Source: Spirochaetia bacterium (GTDB lineage: Bacteria > Spirochaetota > Spirochaetia > CADAEX01). From it: 60,880 nt of DNA. Both the position numbers and the translations under genes were made by a program. The notes under the pieces were generated by a model. That model saw nothing but the letters and a program-made list of their open reading frames with translations, was not told the origin of the DNA and searched no databases. Below are positions 37,396 through 45,686 of this stretch, piece after piece (positions within the stretch are counted from its first letter, which is position 1; each line of letters opens with the position of its first letter). The stretch spans positions 1 through 60,880 of the forward strand of contig JAKSTW010000006.1 in NCBI GenBank assembly GCA_024402405.1, written 5' to 3'.

Positions 37396-38213
37396 ATCCT
37401 TTTCAAATTTTCAGAGAACGCATCATACATTCTGATCAGATCCACAGTCTCACTCACATCATGGACCCTCAGAATATCAGCGCCATTCTGCAATGCCACC
37501 AGCTCTGCGGCAAGAGTGCCAGGCAGGCGGCTGTCCACATCACGGCCGGTGACATGTCCGATGAAACGTTTTCTGGAACAGCCCACAAGCACAGGATAAC
37601 CTCTTGCTTTCAGACAGTCCAGATGGTTCAGCACAGACAGGTTACCATCAGTATCCTTGCCGAAACCGATCCCAGGATCAAGGATCATCCGGTCAGACAC
37701 TATCCCATGATTCCGGATCTGTCCTGCTCTGTCTGCCAGCCATGCGGCAATACACTCTGAGAGATCTCCATTGCATGAAGTCCTCTCCTGCATATCCATC
37801 AATATAATATCACAATTATAATTTTTTACAATTTCAATTAACGATAAATCGGAACATAAGGATGAAATATCATTGATGATACAGGCCCCTTCATCCAGAG
37901 CCATCCGGGCAACTGTTCCTTTCCTGGTATCCACAGAAACAGGGATATGAATATGACGGCATATTTCGTGCAGTGCAGGCACAAGACGCGATATCTCAAG
38001 CTCTTCATCAATGTATGACGAGCCGGGACGGGTGGATTCAGCACCAATATCCAGGATATCAGCACCTTCCTGCTCCATTCTCAGTGCGGCACCAACAGCA
38101 TCGGCAATACTGTCATGTCTGCTTCCAGGGAAAAAGGAGTCAGGTGTGACATTCAGTATGCCCATCACCAGCGGCTTTTTTTTCTGTTCCAATAATCCTG
38201 TGATAATTCCCAT
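37392..38213 (-). CDS. folP: Dihydropteroate synthase
   Basis: 273 residues. TIM-barrel motifs include MGILNVTPDSFFPGS, GADILDIGAESTRPGSSYI, PVSVDTRKGTVARMAL, NDISSL and ILDPGIGFGKD, plus VGCSRKRFIG near the end. Joins pterin pyrophosphate to p-aminobenzoate in folate synthesis, the sulfonamide target. First of the folP-cdaA-ybbR-truA-udg-priA chain of overlapping genes. Confidence 0.97.
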   Translation of the reverse strand: MGIITGLLEQKKKPLVMGILNVTPDSFFPGSRHDSIADAVGAALRMEQEGADILDIGAESTRPGSSYIDEELEISRLVPALHEICRHIHIPVSVDTRKGTVARMALDEGACIINDISSLCSDLSLIEIVKNYNCDIILMDMQERTSCNGDLSECIAAWLADRAGQIRNHGIVSDRMILDPGIGFGKDTDGNLSVLNHLDCLKARGYPVLVGCSRKRFIGHVTGRDVDSRLPGTLAAELVALQNGADILRVHDVSETVDLIRMYDAFSENLKRM

Positions 38214-38237
38214 AACGGCAATATACCATATTATGGC

Positions 38238-38327
38238 TTAAGGGAAAAGCAATTTATAAGAGATATCAACTGGCATCATCTGAACTGTCTTGCAGATATT
38301 TACAAATTCTTTTTCATCCATCCCCAT
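38238..38327 (-). CDS. Candidate 29-residue small ORF at the argS terminator
   Basis: A short frame beginning MGMDEKEFVNICKTVQMM and ending in YKLLFP. Its ATG lies seven T after the 3' arm of the argS terminator, whose CAGGAGG doubles as a well-spaced ribosome site. If the hairpin ends transcription, the frame is read only by readthrough into folP. No recognised family. May be a chance frame. Confidence 0.3.
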   Translation of the reverse strand: MGMDEKEFVNICKTVQMMPVDISYKLLFP

Positions 38328-38368
38328 AAAAAAACCTCCTGTCATATTTCTATTCTACGGCAGGAGGT
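38328..38368 (-). terminator. Terminator after argS
   Basis: Minus strand: ACCTCCTG/CAGGAGGT (8 bp), loop of about 17-19 bases, then seven T. Confidence 0.85.
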
Positions 38369-38399
38369 GTATCAAATAATGCTACAGCTTAAAGATAGA

Positions 38400-40136
38400 T
38401 CACATTTTTTCAAGGAAAGGAATGCCGATCAGGGCAAAACCGTTCTTCAGCACCTGGAGAACAGCCTTTGACAGAGCCACTCTGGCCACTGTCACTTTCT
38501 CATCATCATTCTTCAGAATTGAATAATCATGGTAATACTTGCTGTAATGCTTTGCCAGATTATAGAGGTAAGTGGCAATCAGCATAGGGTTGTAATCAGC
38601 GCCGGCCTGCTTCACCACATCACTGAAGTTGCCCAGGCTCTTCACCAGCTCCCACTCATCATCACCGGTGATAAGGGAGAAATCCACATCATCGGTATTT
38701 CCCTCGTACTTCCGCAGCATACTGCAGATCCTGGCTCCTGTGTACTGGAGATAAGGTCCTGTGTTGCCGTTGAATGAAAGGGACTCAGCCGGATTGAACA
38801 CCATATCCTTGCTTGGCATCGTGGAGAGAAGGAAATAATTCAGAGCACCCAGGGCAATGGCTTCTGCAGCCTTGTCAATATCGTCGATCTCGTTTTCACG
38901 TCCTTTTGCAATGATCTCATCCTTGGCCATCTGTTCCAGCTCCTCGATCAGGTCATCGGCGTCCACCACCTTGCCCTCACGGGATTTCATCTTTCCCTCA
39001 GGCAGGTTCACCATGCCGTATGAAAGATGATAAAGGCTCTTGGCCCAGTCATAACCCAGCTTCTGGAGCACATAGAACAGCACCTTGAAGTGATACTGCT
39101 GCTCAGAGCCAACCACATAGTAGAGGCGGTCAAAAGGCCAGTCCTCATGACGTGCAATGGCAGTTCCGATATCCTGGGTCAGATAAAGTGATGTTCCGTC
39201 ACCGCGGAGCAGCACCTTCTTGTCCAGCCCTATCTCAGCCAGATCCACCCATACAGTGTTCTTCTCATCTTTATAGAAAAGCCCCTTCTCCAGTCCGTCC
39301 AGAATAGCCTTCTTGCCGGATTTGTAGGTCTGGCTCTCATAATATATCTTGTCAAAGGAAATGCCTGTCTTCTTATATGTCTCCTGGATCCCGCCGATAG
39401 TCCAGCTGTTCATAAGTGTCCACAGTTTCCGGACCTCCTCATCGCCAGCCTCCCACTTCACCAGCATCTCACGTGCCACAGGCTCAGCAGTCTCATCGCT
39501 CTGAGACCAGGTGTTATATCTGACATAATAATCACCTACAAAATGGTCTCCCTTTATGTGCTCTGACTCAGGAGTCTTGCCCTCACCGAACTTCTGGTAT
39601 GCTGCCATGGACTTGCAGATATGGATACCACGGTCATTTATCAGATTCACTTTCTTCACATCACCATTGTTGAATGCAAAAATGCGGGACACGCTCTCAC
39701 CTATTGAGTCGTTTCTCAGGTGTCCCAGATGAAGAGGTTTGTTTGTGTTAGGACATGAGAACTCAACCACGATCTTATTCCCCTTCAGAGAATCATTGCG
39801 GCCGAAATCATCCTTTTCAGATGCGACTGATGAAAGGATTCCCTGAACCACAGCCTTTCTGTCGATCTTGAAATTCACATAAGGACCTGCCACAAGGACC
39901 TGAGCATCAGGAGTGCTGATCTTGCCTGCCACAGCAGCCGCTATCTTCACAGGGGCTGTCCGGAATCTTTTTGCGAAGGCGAACATAGGGAAAGCCATGT
40001 CACCATATTCAGGCTTCGGAGGAATCTCGCAGGAAATTGAATCCATGGAGAAATCCACATCAATATTGCTATCTTTGCAAACTGCGCACAATGCGTCATA
40101 AACTAATTTTGTAAGCTGTTTTCCTGTATCTGTCAT
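38400..40136 (-). CDS. argS: Arginyl-tRNA synthetase
   Basis: About 578 residues from the ATG at 40136. An upstream in-frame start exists, but it would add 37 residues that overlap the end of pgeF. Class I signature HLGH in NTNKPLHLGHLRNDSIGE, the KMSKS-equivalent region MVNLPEGKMKSREGKVVDADDL, and the DALR anticodon-binding domain (VARVALSKAVLQVLKNGFALIGI). The N-terminal Add-1 domain is present. It lies ten bases after pgeF on the same strand and has a strong terminator. Confidence 0.97.
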   Translation of the reverse strand: MTDTGKQLTKLVYDALCAVCKDSNIDVDFSMDSISCEIPPKPEYGDMAFPMFAFAKRFRTAPVKIAAAVAGKISTPDAQVLVAGPYVNFKIDRKAVVQGILSSVASEKDDFGRNDSLKGNKIVVEFSCPNTNKPLHLGHLRNDSIGESVSRIFAFNNGDVKKVNLINDRGIHICKSMAAYQKFGEGKTPESEHIKGDHFVGDYYVRYNTWSQSDETAEPVAREMLVKWEAGDEEVRKLWTLMNSWTIGGIQETYKKTGISFDKIYYESQTYKSGKKAILDGLEKGLFYKDEKNTVWVDLAEIGLDKKVLLRGDGTSLYLTQDIGTAIARHEDWPFDRLYYVVGSEQQYHFKVLFYVLQKLGYDWAKSLYHLSYGMVNLPEGKMKSREGKVVDADDLIEELEQMAKDEIIAKGRENEIDDIDKAAEAIALGALNYFLLSTMPSKDMVFNPAESLSFNGNTGPYLQYTGARICSMLRKYEGNTDDVDFSLITGDDEWELVKSLGNFSDVVKQAGADYNPMLIATYLYNLAKHYSKYYHDYSILKNDDEKVTVARVALSKAVLQVLKNGFALIGIPFLEKM

Positions 40137-40146
40137 AATAGTAAAT

Positions 40147-40866
40147 TTATTCCAAAAATCTGATATATGCAAGCATCCGTGGAAAAACCGGACTGCCACT
40201 TCTGCGGCAGGAGAAAAACCTGTGGTCACAGTAAGTGCAGTAATCACATATCTTTATATTTTTTAAGTTTAATTCTGATAAAATCAAATAATTTATCTTT
40301 TTTAAGTCCAGATAATACTTATTATCTGATCTCCTCAATCCCTCACTGCCATGATCTCTGAGAAACTGATCGTATAAATCAGCGCTGACCTCATAACAGC
40401 AGCCCCCGATAGCCGGTCCTATCAGAGCCTCAATATCCTCCCGCCGGCTGCCGAACTCTTTCTCCATCTGCAGCACACCCTCTGCCGCAATACCTGTTCC
40501 GCGCCATCCGGAATGAAATGCACCGGCAGCACCAGTCCTGGTATCCAGCAGGAAGATCGGAACACAGTCAGATATGGACACAGCCATGGAAGCTCTGTCC
40601 CCGGTAATAATGCCATCCCCTTTCAGCAGCCCACGACCTGCATCAGCAGCAGCCCTCACCTCCTGTGAATCCAGGATAATGCGGGAATGGATCTGCTCCA
40701 GTACCAGAGGCGGCACAGCAGCACCAGTGATGCGGAAAAATTCCTGTCTGGCATCGGTAGGAGCAGTATTTGCACCCATATCACCAGCTGCGGCCAGTGA
40801 CATATATACAGCCGCCATATCCGAAGACGGAAATGAAAATCTCATGTATCTGTCATTTTTATCCAT
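40147..40866 (-). CDS. pgeF: Peptidoglycan editing factor PgeF (laccase-domain protein)
   Basis: 239 residues of the YfiH/Cu-oxidase_4 family. Active-site residues appear in LVLEQIHSRI, VSISDCVPIFL, AFHSGWRGTGIA and IGPAIGGCCYEV, giving the His/Cys/His zinc set. It is now understood to remove misincorporated amino acids from muropeptide precursors; purine nucleoside activity is also reported for relatives. It is followed by argS. Confidence 0.92.
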   Translation of the reverse strand: MDKNDRYMRFSFPSSDMAAVYMSLAAAGDMGANTAPTDARQEFFRITGAAVPPLVLEQIHSRIILDSQEVRAAADAGRGLLKGDGIITGDRASMAVSISDCVPIFLLDTRTGAAGAFHSGWRGTGIAAEGVLQMEKEFGSRREDIEALIGPAIGGCCYEVSADLYDQFLRDHGSEGLRRSDNKYYLDLKKINYLILSELNLKNIKICDYCTYCDHRFFSCRRSGSPVFPRMLAYIRFLE

Positions 40867-40919
40867 AGCCCAATTATATACATCTTGTATTTAAATTCAA
40901 AGTCATATATTTTTTAACT

Positions 40920-41273
40920 ATGGAAAATTATGTTATAGTGCGTCCGCAGCATCTGAATCATAACGGACATCTTTTCGGTGGCCAGACACTGCAGTGGATA
41001 GATGAGTTCAGCTGGATAGCAGCCACCATTGAATTTCCAGGCAATAAATTTGTCACTAAATATATAGGTGAAGCATCCTTCAACAGGGGAATTCCCCTCG
41101 GTGCAATTGTAAAATTTGACATAAAGATGAAAAGAAAAGGCATCACCAGTGTCACATACCAGTGTGATGTCTATATTGTTGATGATAAGCCGGAGAATAG
41201 GGAACCTGTGTTCTCATCCCCTATAACCTTCACAGCTGTAGGTGATGACGGACACAGAACAGCAATAAAATAA
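40920..41273 (+). CDS. Acyl-CoA thioesterase, hotdog fold (YciA-like)
   Basis: 117 residues, one hotdog domain. NHNGHLFGGQTLQWIDEFSWIAA carries the family HxxNxxGxxFGGxxLxWxD-type motif with the catalytic Asp. EASFNRGIPLGAIVKFDIKMKRKGITSVTY is the beta-sheet part. Lacks the longer C-terminus of YciA. No ribosome site; a possible promoter (TTGTAT 40885-40890, TATATT 40906-40911) would start the message within a few bases of the ATG. Confidence 0.88.
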   Translation: MENYVIVRPQHLNHNGHLFGGQTLQWIDEFSWIAATIEFPGNKFVTKYIGEASFNRGIPLGAIVKFDIKMKRKGITSVTYQCDVYIVDDKPENREPVFSSPITFTAVGDDGHRTAIK

Positions 41274-41291
41274 TCAATCTGACCCTATGCA

Positions 41292-41360
41292 TCAGCCGGT
41301 CATAAGCACAACAAATGCAATCATAATAATAAATACACCCAGCAGAATATACTCTTTCAT
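41292..41360 (-). CDS. 22-residue hydrophobic microprotein (candidate)
   Basis: A frame starting MKEYILLGVF and ending FVVLMTG is a single predicted membrane helix with a charged N-terminus (Lys2, Glu3). AGGAG lies ten bases before the ATG. A strong promoter (TTGACA, 17 bp, TAGAAT at 41445-41417) and a perfect 17-base palindrome lie just upstream on the same strand. The frame does not overlap another coding gene; it sits between a hotdog thioesterase on the other strand and an unknown membrane protein gene. Small membrane helices of this kind include subunits of complexes and type I toxins, but no family is recognised. Confidence 0.55.
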   Translation of the reverse strand: MKEYILLGVFIIMIAFVVLMTG

Positions 41361-41374
41361 AATCAAGTGTCTCC

Positions 41375-41391
41375 TGTAAATATTATTTACA
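41375..41391. promoter_or_regulatory. Palindromic operator or RNA hairpin in the microprotein leader
   Basis: TGTAAATATTATTTACA is a perfect palindrome (8-bp arms, one central base). It lies between the predicted transcription start (about 41410) and the ribosome site, and its end touches the Shine-Dalgarno bases. As DNA it looks like a repressor site; as RNA it could fold a weak hairpin next to the ribosome site. Confidence 0.5.
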
Positions 41392-41416
41392 ATCCAGAAA
41401 AATCTCAATTTTCGTT

Positions 41417-41445
41417 ATTCTATTTATCCTGGCTCAAATTGTCAA
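41417..41445 (-). promoter_or_regulatory. Promoter for the microprotein gene
   Basis: TTGACA at 41445-41440, 17-bp spacer, TAGAAT at 41422-41417. Best-scoring promoter in the window apart from the tRNA one; it points at the 22-residue frame, leaving a leader of about 50 bases. Confidence 0.75.
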
Positions 41446-41464
41446 TGACTTATATCAGTGTTCT

Positions 41465-42289
41465 TCAGGCAATACCAGCAGGCACATCAGGATCACGCAC
41501 ATCCATTTTTATAACAGAAGCCTCAGGAACCAGCATAACCTTGCACAGCCCTAACATAAACAGGAATATCAACGCAGGGATGACAATGCTGTTCATAAGA
41601 AGCACCACTATATATTTCCACATACCGTTCACAGCATCTGACACGATCATATTACGCTTTTCCAGTATTTCCATGACTTTAGCACTGAAGAACTTGGAAT
41701 TATCCTGCAGCTGCTTTGTCTGTCCCACTATATTGTACCATTTCAGATCCTCCTGACGTTCCATGCCATCCAGTGAAAATATCTCAGACAGTTCCTGGAG
41801 ATTCTTCTCTGCATCCAGTTTCATGGGCTCCATATAATGAGTGGCAGCACCTGTACCGGCAATGAAAAATGGAATGGAAGCACACAGAAATGCGCAGAAC
41901 ACCATATACTTTCCAACTTTCTTATGCATCATAAATATTATACCGGCAGCCAGCAGAAACAGCAGTGCCAGCACTGACGGACCGACAAACAGCATCTTCA
42001 TGCTTCCCCAGAATGCCAGTGCACACAGCAGAAACTTCCAGAGTACATTCAGACAGTCAAGCACAGGTTGGGAGATATCACCCACTTCCACACCGGCCAG
42101 AGAGGTACCCTCTATTACGTCCACCACTCCTTTTATCACACTGACTGTGACAAATGTTTTTGTTGTATCATCCAGCATATCATCAATTACTTTATGGTTA
42201 TGACTTTTCAGACCAAGTCCGGCAAAGGACAAAAATACGATCAGCAATACAAGAATCACATTCCGCATATTTTTTCTGACATTTTTCAT
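41465..42289 (-). CDS. Unknown membrane protein with central soluble loop
   Basis: About 275 residues from the ATG at 42289, with AGGAGG upstream. Hydrophobic segments near residues 10-28, 95-115, 116-140, 145-165 and 235-262 suggest five helices. Loops include a Gln/Lys/Asn-rich soluble segment (ETKQLQDNSKFFS-like) between helices four and five. I recognise no family. It follows the secF terminator on the same strand and precedes the microprotein promoter, so it has no obvious operon partner. Confidence 0.6.
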   Translation of the reverse strand: MKNVRKNMRNVILVLLIVFLSFAGLGLKSHNHKVIDDMLDDTTKTFVTVSVIKGVVDVIEGTSLAGVEVGDISQPVLDCLNVLWKFLLCALAFWGSMKMLFVGPSVLALLFLLAAGIIFMMHKKVGKYMVFCAFLCASIPFFIAGTGAATHYMEPMKLDAEKNLQELSEIFSLDGMERQEDLKWYNIVGQTKQLQDNSKFFSAKVMEILEKRNMIVSDAVNGMWKYIVVLLMNSIVIPALIFLFMLGLCKVMLVPEASVIKMDVRDPDVPAGIA

Positions 42290-42304
42290 ATATTCCTCCT
42301 GAAT

Positions 42305-42336
42305 AAAAAAAAACCCCATATCATCAGATATGGGGT
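42305..42336 (-). terminator. Terminator after secF
   Basis: Minus strand: perfect 10-bp stem ACCCCATATC/GATATGGGGT with a 4-base loop, followed by nine T. Confidence 0.96.
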
Positions 42337-42358
42337 CAATATCTACACAATGAACAGT

Positions 42359-43498
42359 TTATCTGATCTTCTGCATCTGATGGATCCTGTCCCTGCGTGT
42401 GCCTTTAAGGCGCTTTCTCACAGCAACAGCAGCCGCATCAGCATCATCCGCAGCTTCTTCCTTAACTTCTTCAACAGCATTCTCAGCTGCACTTTCAGCC
42501 TTTTCCTCGACCTCAGCAGCTTTCTCAGCCACTTCCTCAACAGCAGCAGGAATCTCTGCAGCAGGTGCATCAGCAGCCAAGATCATCTCCTTGGAATACT
42601 TCTTCTTCTGGATCTTTGCCATCCAGATATACAGCAGTGAAGGAGCGATGAAGAATGATGAATAAGTACCTACACAGATACCGACTATCAGGTTGAATGC
42701 GAAGTTCTTGATCACTCCCACACCGAATACATAGATCGCAACTACAGCAATCAATGTAGTGAAAGAAGTGATGATACCTCTGGACAATGACTGTGATACA
42801 GAAGTATCAATGATCTGTCTGATCGGTTTATCCTTCAGCAGAATGATATTCTCCTTAACTCTGTCGAAGATAACGATGGTAGCGTTAAGGGAATAACCGA
42901 TGATCGTCAGAACTGCGGCAATTGTCGTTACATCAACTTCCAGCTGGAGACATCCGATCGTAGCAACCATGATCAGAGCATCGTGTGTCAATGCCAGGAT
43001 AGAAGAAACACCATAAGCCAGCTTGAATCTGAACCAGATATAGATCAGCATCAATGCCAGTGAACATACGATCAGCCATATAGCCTGGAAGCTGAGGGCC
43101 TGTGAGAATCTAGGACCGGAGAACTCAGACTGTTTGATTATAACATTGGCTGCACCATATTTTGCCTGGAGCAATCCCTTTACCCTATCAGAAACAGCAA
43201 CACCTGTCTGCTCGACAGTCTCTCTGACTCTGATGCTGAATTCCTGTGCAGAAGCATCACCAACCACCTGGATCTGTGTGGAACCAACAGGAGAAAGCAC
43301 TGTTCTGATATCACTGATATTTGTCTGTACTGCTGTCGGAGCAATCTGGACACGCATATTCAGACCTGACAGGAAGTCGATTCCCAGGTTGAATCCGCCG
43401 CGCACACCGGTGATAATAAAGAAAATAACAATTACAGTCAAAGATGCGATTGGAGCGATATATCTAAACTTTGTAAATTCAAAAACTTTATTTTTCAT
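42359..43498 (-). CDS. secF: Protein-export membrane protein SecF
   Basis: Six-helix partner of SecD. The start at 43498 has GGGGG eight bases upstream; an in-frame ATG at 43504 overlaps the secD stop (ATGA) and is the alternative. Diagnostic segments: FNLGIDFLSGLNMRVQI, TIIGYSLNATIVIFDRVKENI and the final helices GICVGTYSSFFIAPSLLYIWM. The last 75 or so residues are unusual: a low-complexity Ala/Glu-rich acidic stretch (AEIPAAVEEVAEKAAEVEEK...) ending in a basic tip (RKRLKGTRRDRIHQMQKIR-like). The normal SecF core ends before that tail. Confidence 0.96.
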   Translation of the reverse strand: MKNKVFEFTKFRYIAPIASLTVIVIFFIITGVRGGFNLGIDFLSGLNMRVQIAPTAVQTNISDIRTVLSPVGSTQIQVVGDASAQEFSIRVRETVEQTGVAVSDRVKGLLQAKYGAANVIIKQSEFSGPRFSQALSFQAIWLIVCSLALMLIYIWFRFKLAYGVSSILALTHDALIMVATIGCLQLEVDVTTIAAVLTIIGYSLNATIVIFDRVKENIILLKDKPIRQIIDTSVSQSLSRGIITSFTTLIAVVAIYVFGVGVIKNFAFNLIVGICVGTYSSFFIAPSLLYIWMAKIQKKKYSKEMILAADAPAAEIPAAVEEVAEKAAEVEEKAESAAENAVEEVKEEAADDADAAAVAVRKRLKGTRRDRIHQMQKIR

Positions 43499-43500
43499 TT

Positions 43501-45228
43501 TCATTTCCCCCAACCGATGCTAAGTTTTTTCATTTTTCCAACATCAAGGCAGAAGTCAAAGATAAGTCTGGAAACAAAGATTGCTGTGAACATTGAGGTT
43601 ACGATACCTACTGCCAGTGTATATGCAAATCCCTGGATAGGACCGGTTCCCAGCTGTGACATGAACACCGCTACAATGAATGTGGTGATGTTAGAGTCTG
43701 CAATGGCCCAGAATGATTTCTGGAAACCGGACTTAACAGCTGCAGCAGCACTCTTGCCCAGTCTGTACTCTTCCTTGATTCTTTCAAAGATAACGACATT
43801 GGCATCCACAGACATACCTACGTTAAGTATAAGTCCGGCAATACTTGTCAGTGTCAGTGTAAGGTTGAAAGCAGAGAGAATACCAACCATCAGGAACAGG
43901 TTCAAGATGAGGACGAAATCTGCAATAAGACCTGCACCCTTATAATAGATAGCCATGAAGATGATTACCAGAATGATACCAAGCAGCATGGCTCTCATAC
44001 CCTGTCTGATGGAGTCTTCACCCAGTGATGCACCTACGGCCTGCTGGTTCAGGATCTCCAGTGAAACAGGAAGTGCAGCAGTTCTCAGCACCAGAGCGAT
44101 GTCTGAAGCTTCCTGCTTGTCCAGTCCTGACATTCTTACCTGACCGCCTGAGATCGCTTCCTGAATTGTGGCACCAGCCTTCACATTGTCATCAAGAACA
44201 ATAGAAAGTGTCTTCTTCACGTTGGCAGCTGTGAGCTTGAAGAAAATATCAGCTCCTTCCTTATCCAGTGTGAAGTTGATTATAGGACGTCCTGTCACAG
44301 AATCGTTACCGACCTGCGCATCCACGATGTGTGAACCGTCAAGTCCCACTTCCTCTCTGATCGCAATATAATTAACAGTGTAGTCAATTCCGTAGCTGTC
44401 CTTCTGAACAAAGCGTCTGCATACAACACCTGCAGGAAGAATTGACTTGTCAAGAGGCTGATCGTCAGCATCCAGTGCATGACCAGGATTATTATCAATA
44501 TAATTTCTGAGAGCCTGTGTGGCATCATCATCAACAATATGGAAATTCAGCTTACCCTTACCCATAAGGAATGCATTGACTCTCTCAGGGTCTGCGGCAC
44601 CAGGGATCTCAATATTGATCTCTGTATCGCCCTGTTTTCTGATCTGTGGCTCTGTGATACCGAACCGGTCGATTCTGTTGTTAAGGATCTCGATGGCTCT
44701 GTCAATGGCACCTTTCTTGTCCTCAGCACTCGGCTCACGTCCCAGTCTCTCTGCAAGACCGTCCATATCTGCCTCAAGGAGAACTGTCATACCGCCAGAA
44801 AGGTCAAGACCCAGCTGGAGGATGCTCTTGCTCTTTTCCTTAAGAGCCATGACATTATCACGGTAATATGACTCGATGAAACTGAAAAGCTGTTTCTTTG
44901 ACTTGAAACTTCCCAGAACCTTTTCAACTGACCATTCAGAAGGCATTTCCTTCTTGGCTGCCTTATAGTTAGCCACAGCTTTATTCTTTAAGAATGCATA
45001 GCTGTCAGGAATCTTCTGACCAGGCGCTTCCTGAACAAGCTTTTCCAGGCTTGCCAGATCTTCAGAAGCCCTGCCCTGAGCATAATTTCTGATCTGTTCC
45101 CTGGATCCTGATGCAACAGCCTTGTCAGCGTCACTTGTTCCGAAATACCATTTGTATGTCGGAGCAAGGAAAGCAGCAGCTGTGAACAGAACCACAAGTA
45201 CTATGCATAATCTTGCTTTCTTACTCAT
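43501..45228 (-). CDS. secD: Protein-export membrane protein SecD
   Basis: 575 residues. N-terminal helix, large periplasmic P1 domain (LGLDLSGGMTVLLEADMDG, NRIDRFGITEPQIRKQG), and six C-terminal helices with VGMSVDANVVIFERIKEEYR. SecD and SecF use the proton gradient to help release exported proteins. Follows yajC and precedes secF. Confidence 0.97.
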   Translation of the reverse strand: MSKKARLCIVLVVLFTAAAFLAPTYKWYFGTSDADKAVASGSREQIRNYAQGRASEDLASLEKLVQEAPGQKIPDSYAFLKNKAVANYKAAKKEMPSEWSVEKVLGSFKSKKQLFSFIESYYRDNVMALKEKSKSILQLGLDLSGGMTVLLEADMDGLAERLGREPSAEDKKGAIDRAIEILNNRIDRFGITEPQIRKQGDTEINIEIPGAADPERVNAFLMGKGKLNFHIVDDDATQALRNYIDNNPGHALDADDQPLDKSILPAGVVCRRFVQKDSYGIDYTVNYIAIREEVGLDGSHIVDAQVGNDSVTGRPIINFTLDKEGADIFFKLTAANVKKTLSIVLDDNVKAGATIQEAISGGQVRMSGLDKQEASDIALVLRTAALPVSLEILNQQAVGASLGEDSIRQGMRAMLLGIILVIIFMAIYYKGAGLIADFVLILNLFLMVGILSAFNLTLTLTSIAGLILNVGMSVDANVVIFERIKEEYRLGKSAAAAVKSGFQKSFWAIADSNITTFIVAVFMSQLGTGPIQGFAYTLAVGIVTSMFTAIFVSRLIFDFCLDVGKMKKLSIGWGK

Positions 45229-45246
45229 AAAATATCTCCGGTTGTT

Positions 45247-45609
45247 TTATTTTTCTTTAATTTCCTTGGTCTCTTTCTCGTCCTTCTCAGCCTTCACATC
45301 ATGGCTTTCAAGAACTGCGGCAATAGCGGTCTTTGTAAATTCGATCTTCGCATTGTCGTCAACCTTAACAATGACTGTCTGCTCTTTGACAGTCTGAACA
45401 ACTCCCCTGATTCCGCCGATAGTTACAACCTTGTCAAACTTCTTAAGCCCGCTCAGCATTTTCTGAGCTTCCTTATTCTTCTTGTTCTGAGGTCTGATGA
45501 TGAAGAAATAGAAGATCAGGATCACGCCACCGAAAGTAAGCATGGTCGTCGCAATGGAACCACCGCCAGCAGCCTGCATAACAGGCATTCCGATAAGTAT
45601 ACTGCTCAT
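45247..45609 (-). CDS. yajC: Preprotein translocase accessory protein YajC
   Basis: 120 residues. One membrane helix (TMLTFGGVILIFYFFIIRPQNKKNKE) with the family motif RPQ, then LKKFDKVVTIGGIRGVVQTVKEQTVIVKVDDNAKIEFTKTAI. The tail is rich in Glu and Lys (KDEKETKEIKEK). First gene of yajC-secD-secF, with its own promoter. Confidence 0.96.
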   Translation of the reverse strand: MSSILIGMPVMQAAGGGSIATTMLTFGGVILIFYFFIIRPQNKKNKEAQKMLSGLKKFDKVVTIGGIRGVVQTVKEQTVIVKVDDNAKIEFTKTAIAAVLESHDVKAEKDEKETKEIKEK

Positions 45610-45641
45610 TTTAATTCCTTTAAAAAGTGTTTCCTTTAATA

Positions 45642-45668
45642 ATTATCATTTCTGAAAGGTATAGTCAA
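45642..45668 (-). promoter_or_regulatory. Promoter of yajC-secDF
   Basis: TTGACT at 45668-45663, 15-bp spacer, GATAAT at 45647-45642, followed by AAAGGAA near the yajC ATG. The same unusual 15-bp spacing with GATAAT is seen at 4146. Confidence 0.55.
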
Positions 45669-45686
45669 GGAAAATCATTATGCTTC

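Noticed and set aside
40591-40602. AGCTCTGTCCCC inside pgeF, identical to the REP-like core
   Set aside because: The other strand codes Gly-Asp-Arg-Ala in the normal PgeF frame (GGGGACAGAGCT), and GAC AGA GCT is a favoured codon string in this genome. A similar string occurs at 31679-31690 in the HEAT-repeat gene and one at 5022-5032 in the RAYT gene. Taken as codon-use coincidence.
41273-41300. TGACC/GGTCA hairpin as terminator of the thioesterase gene
   Set aside because: Five-base stem with a long loop and no T-run.
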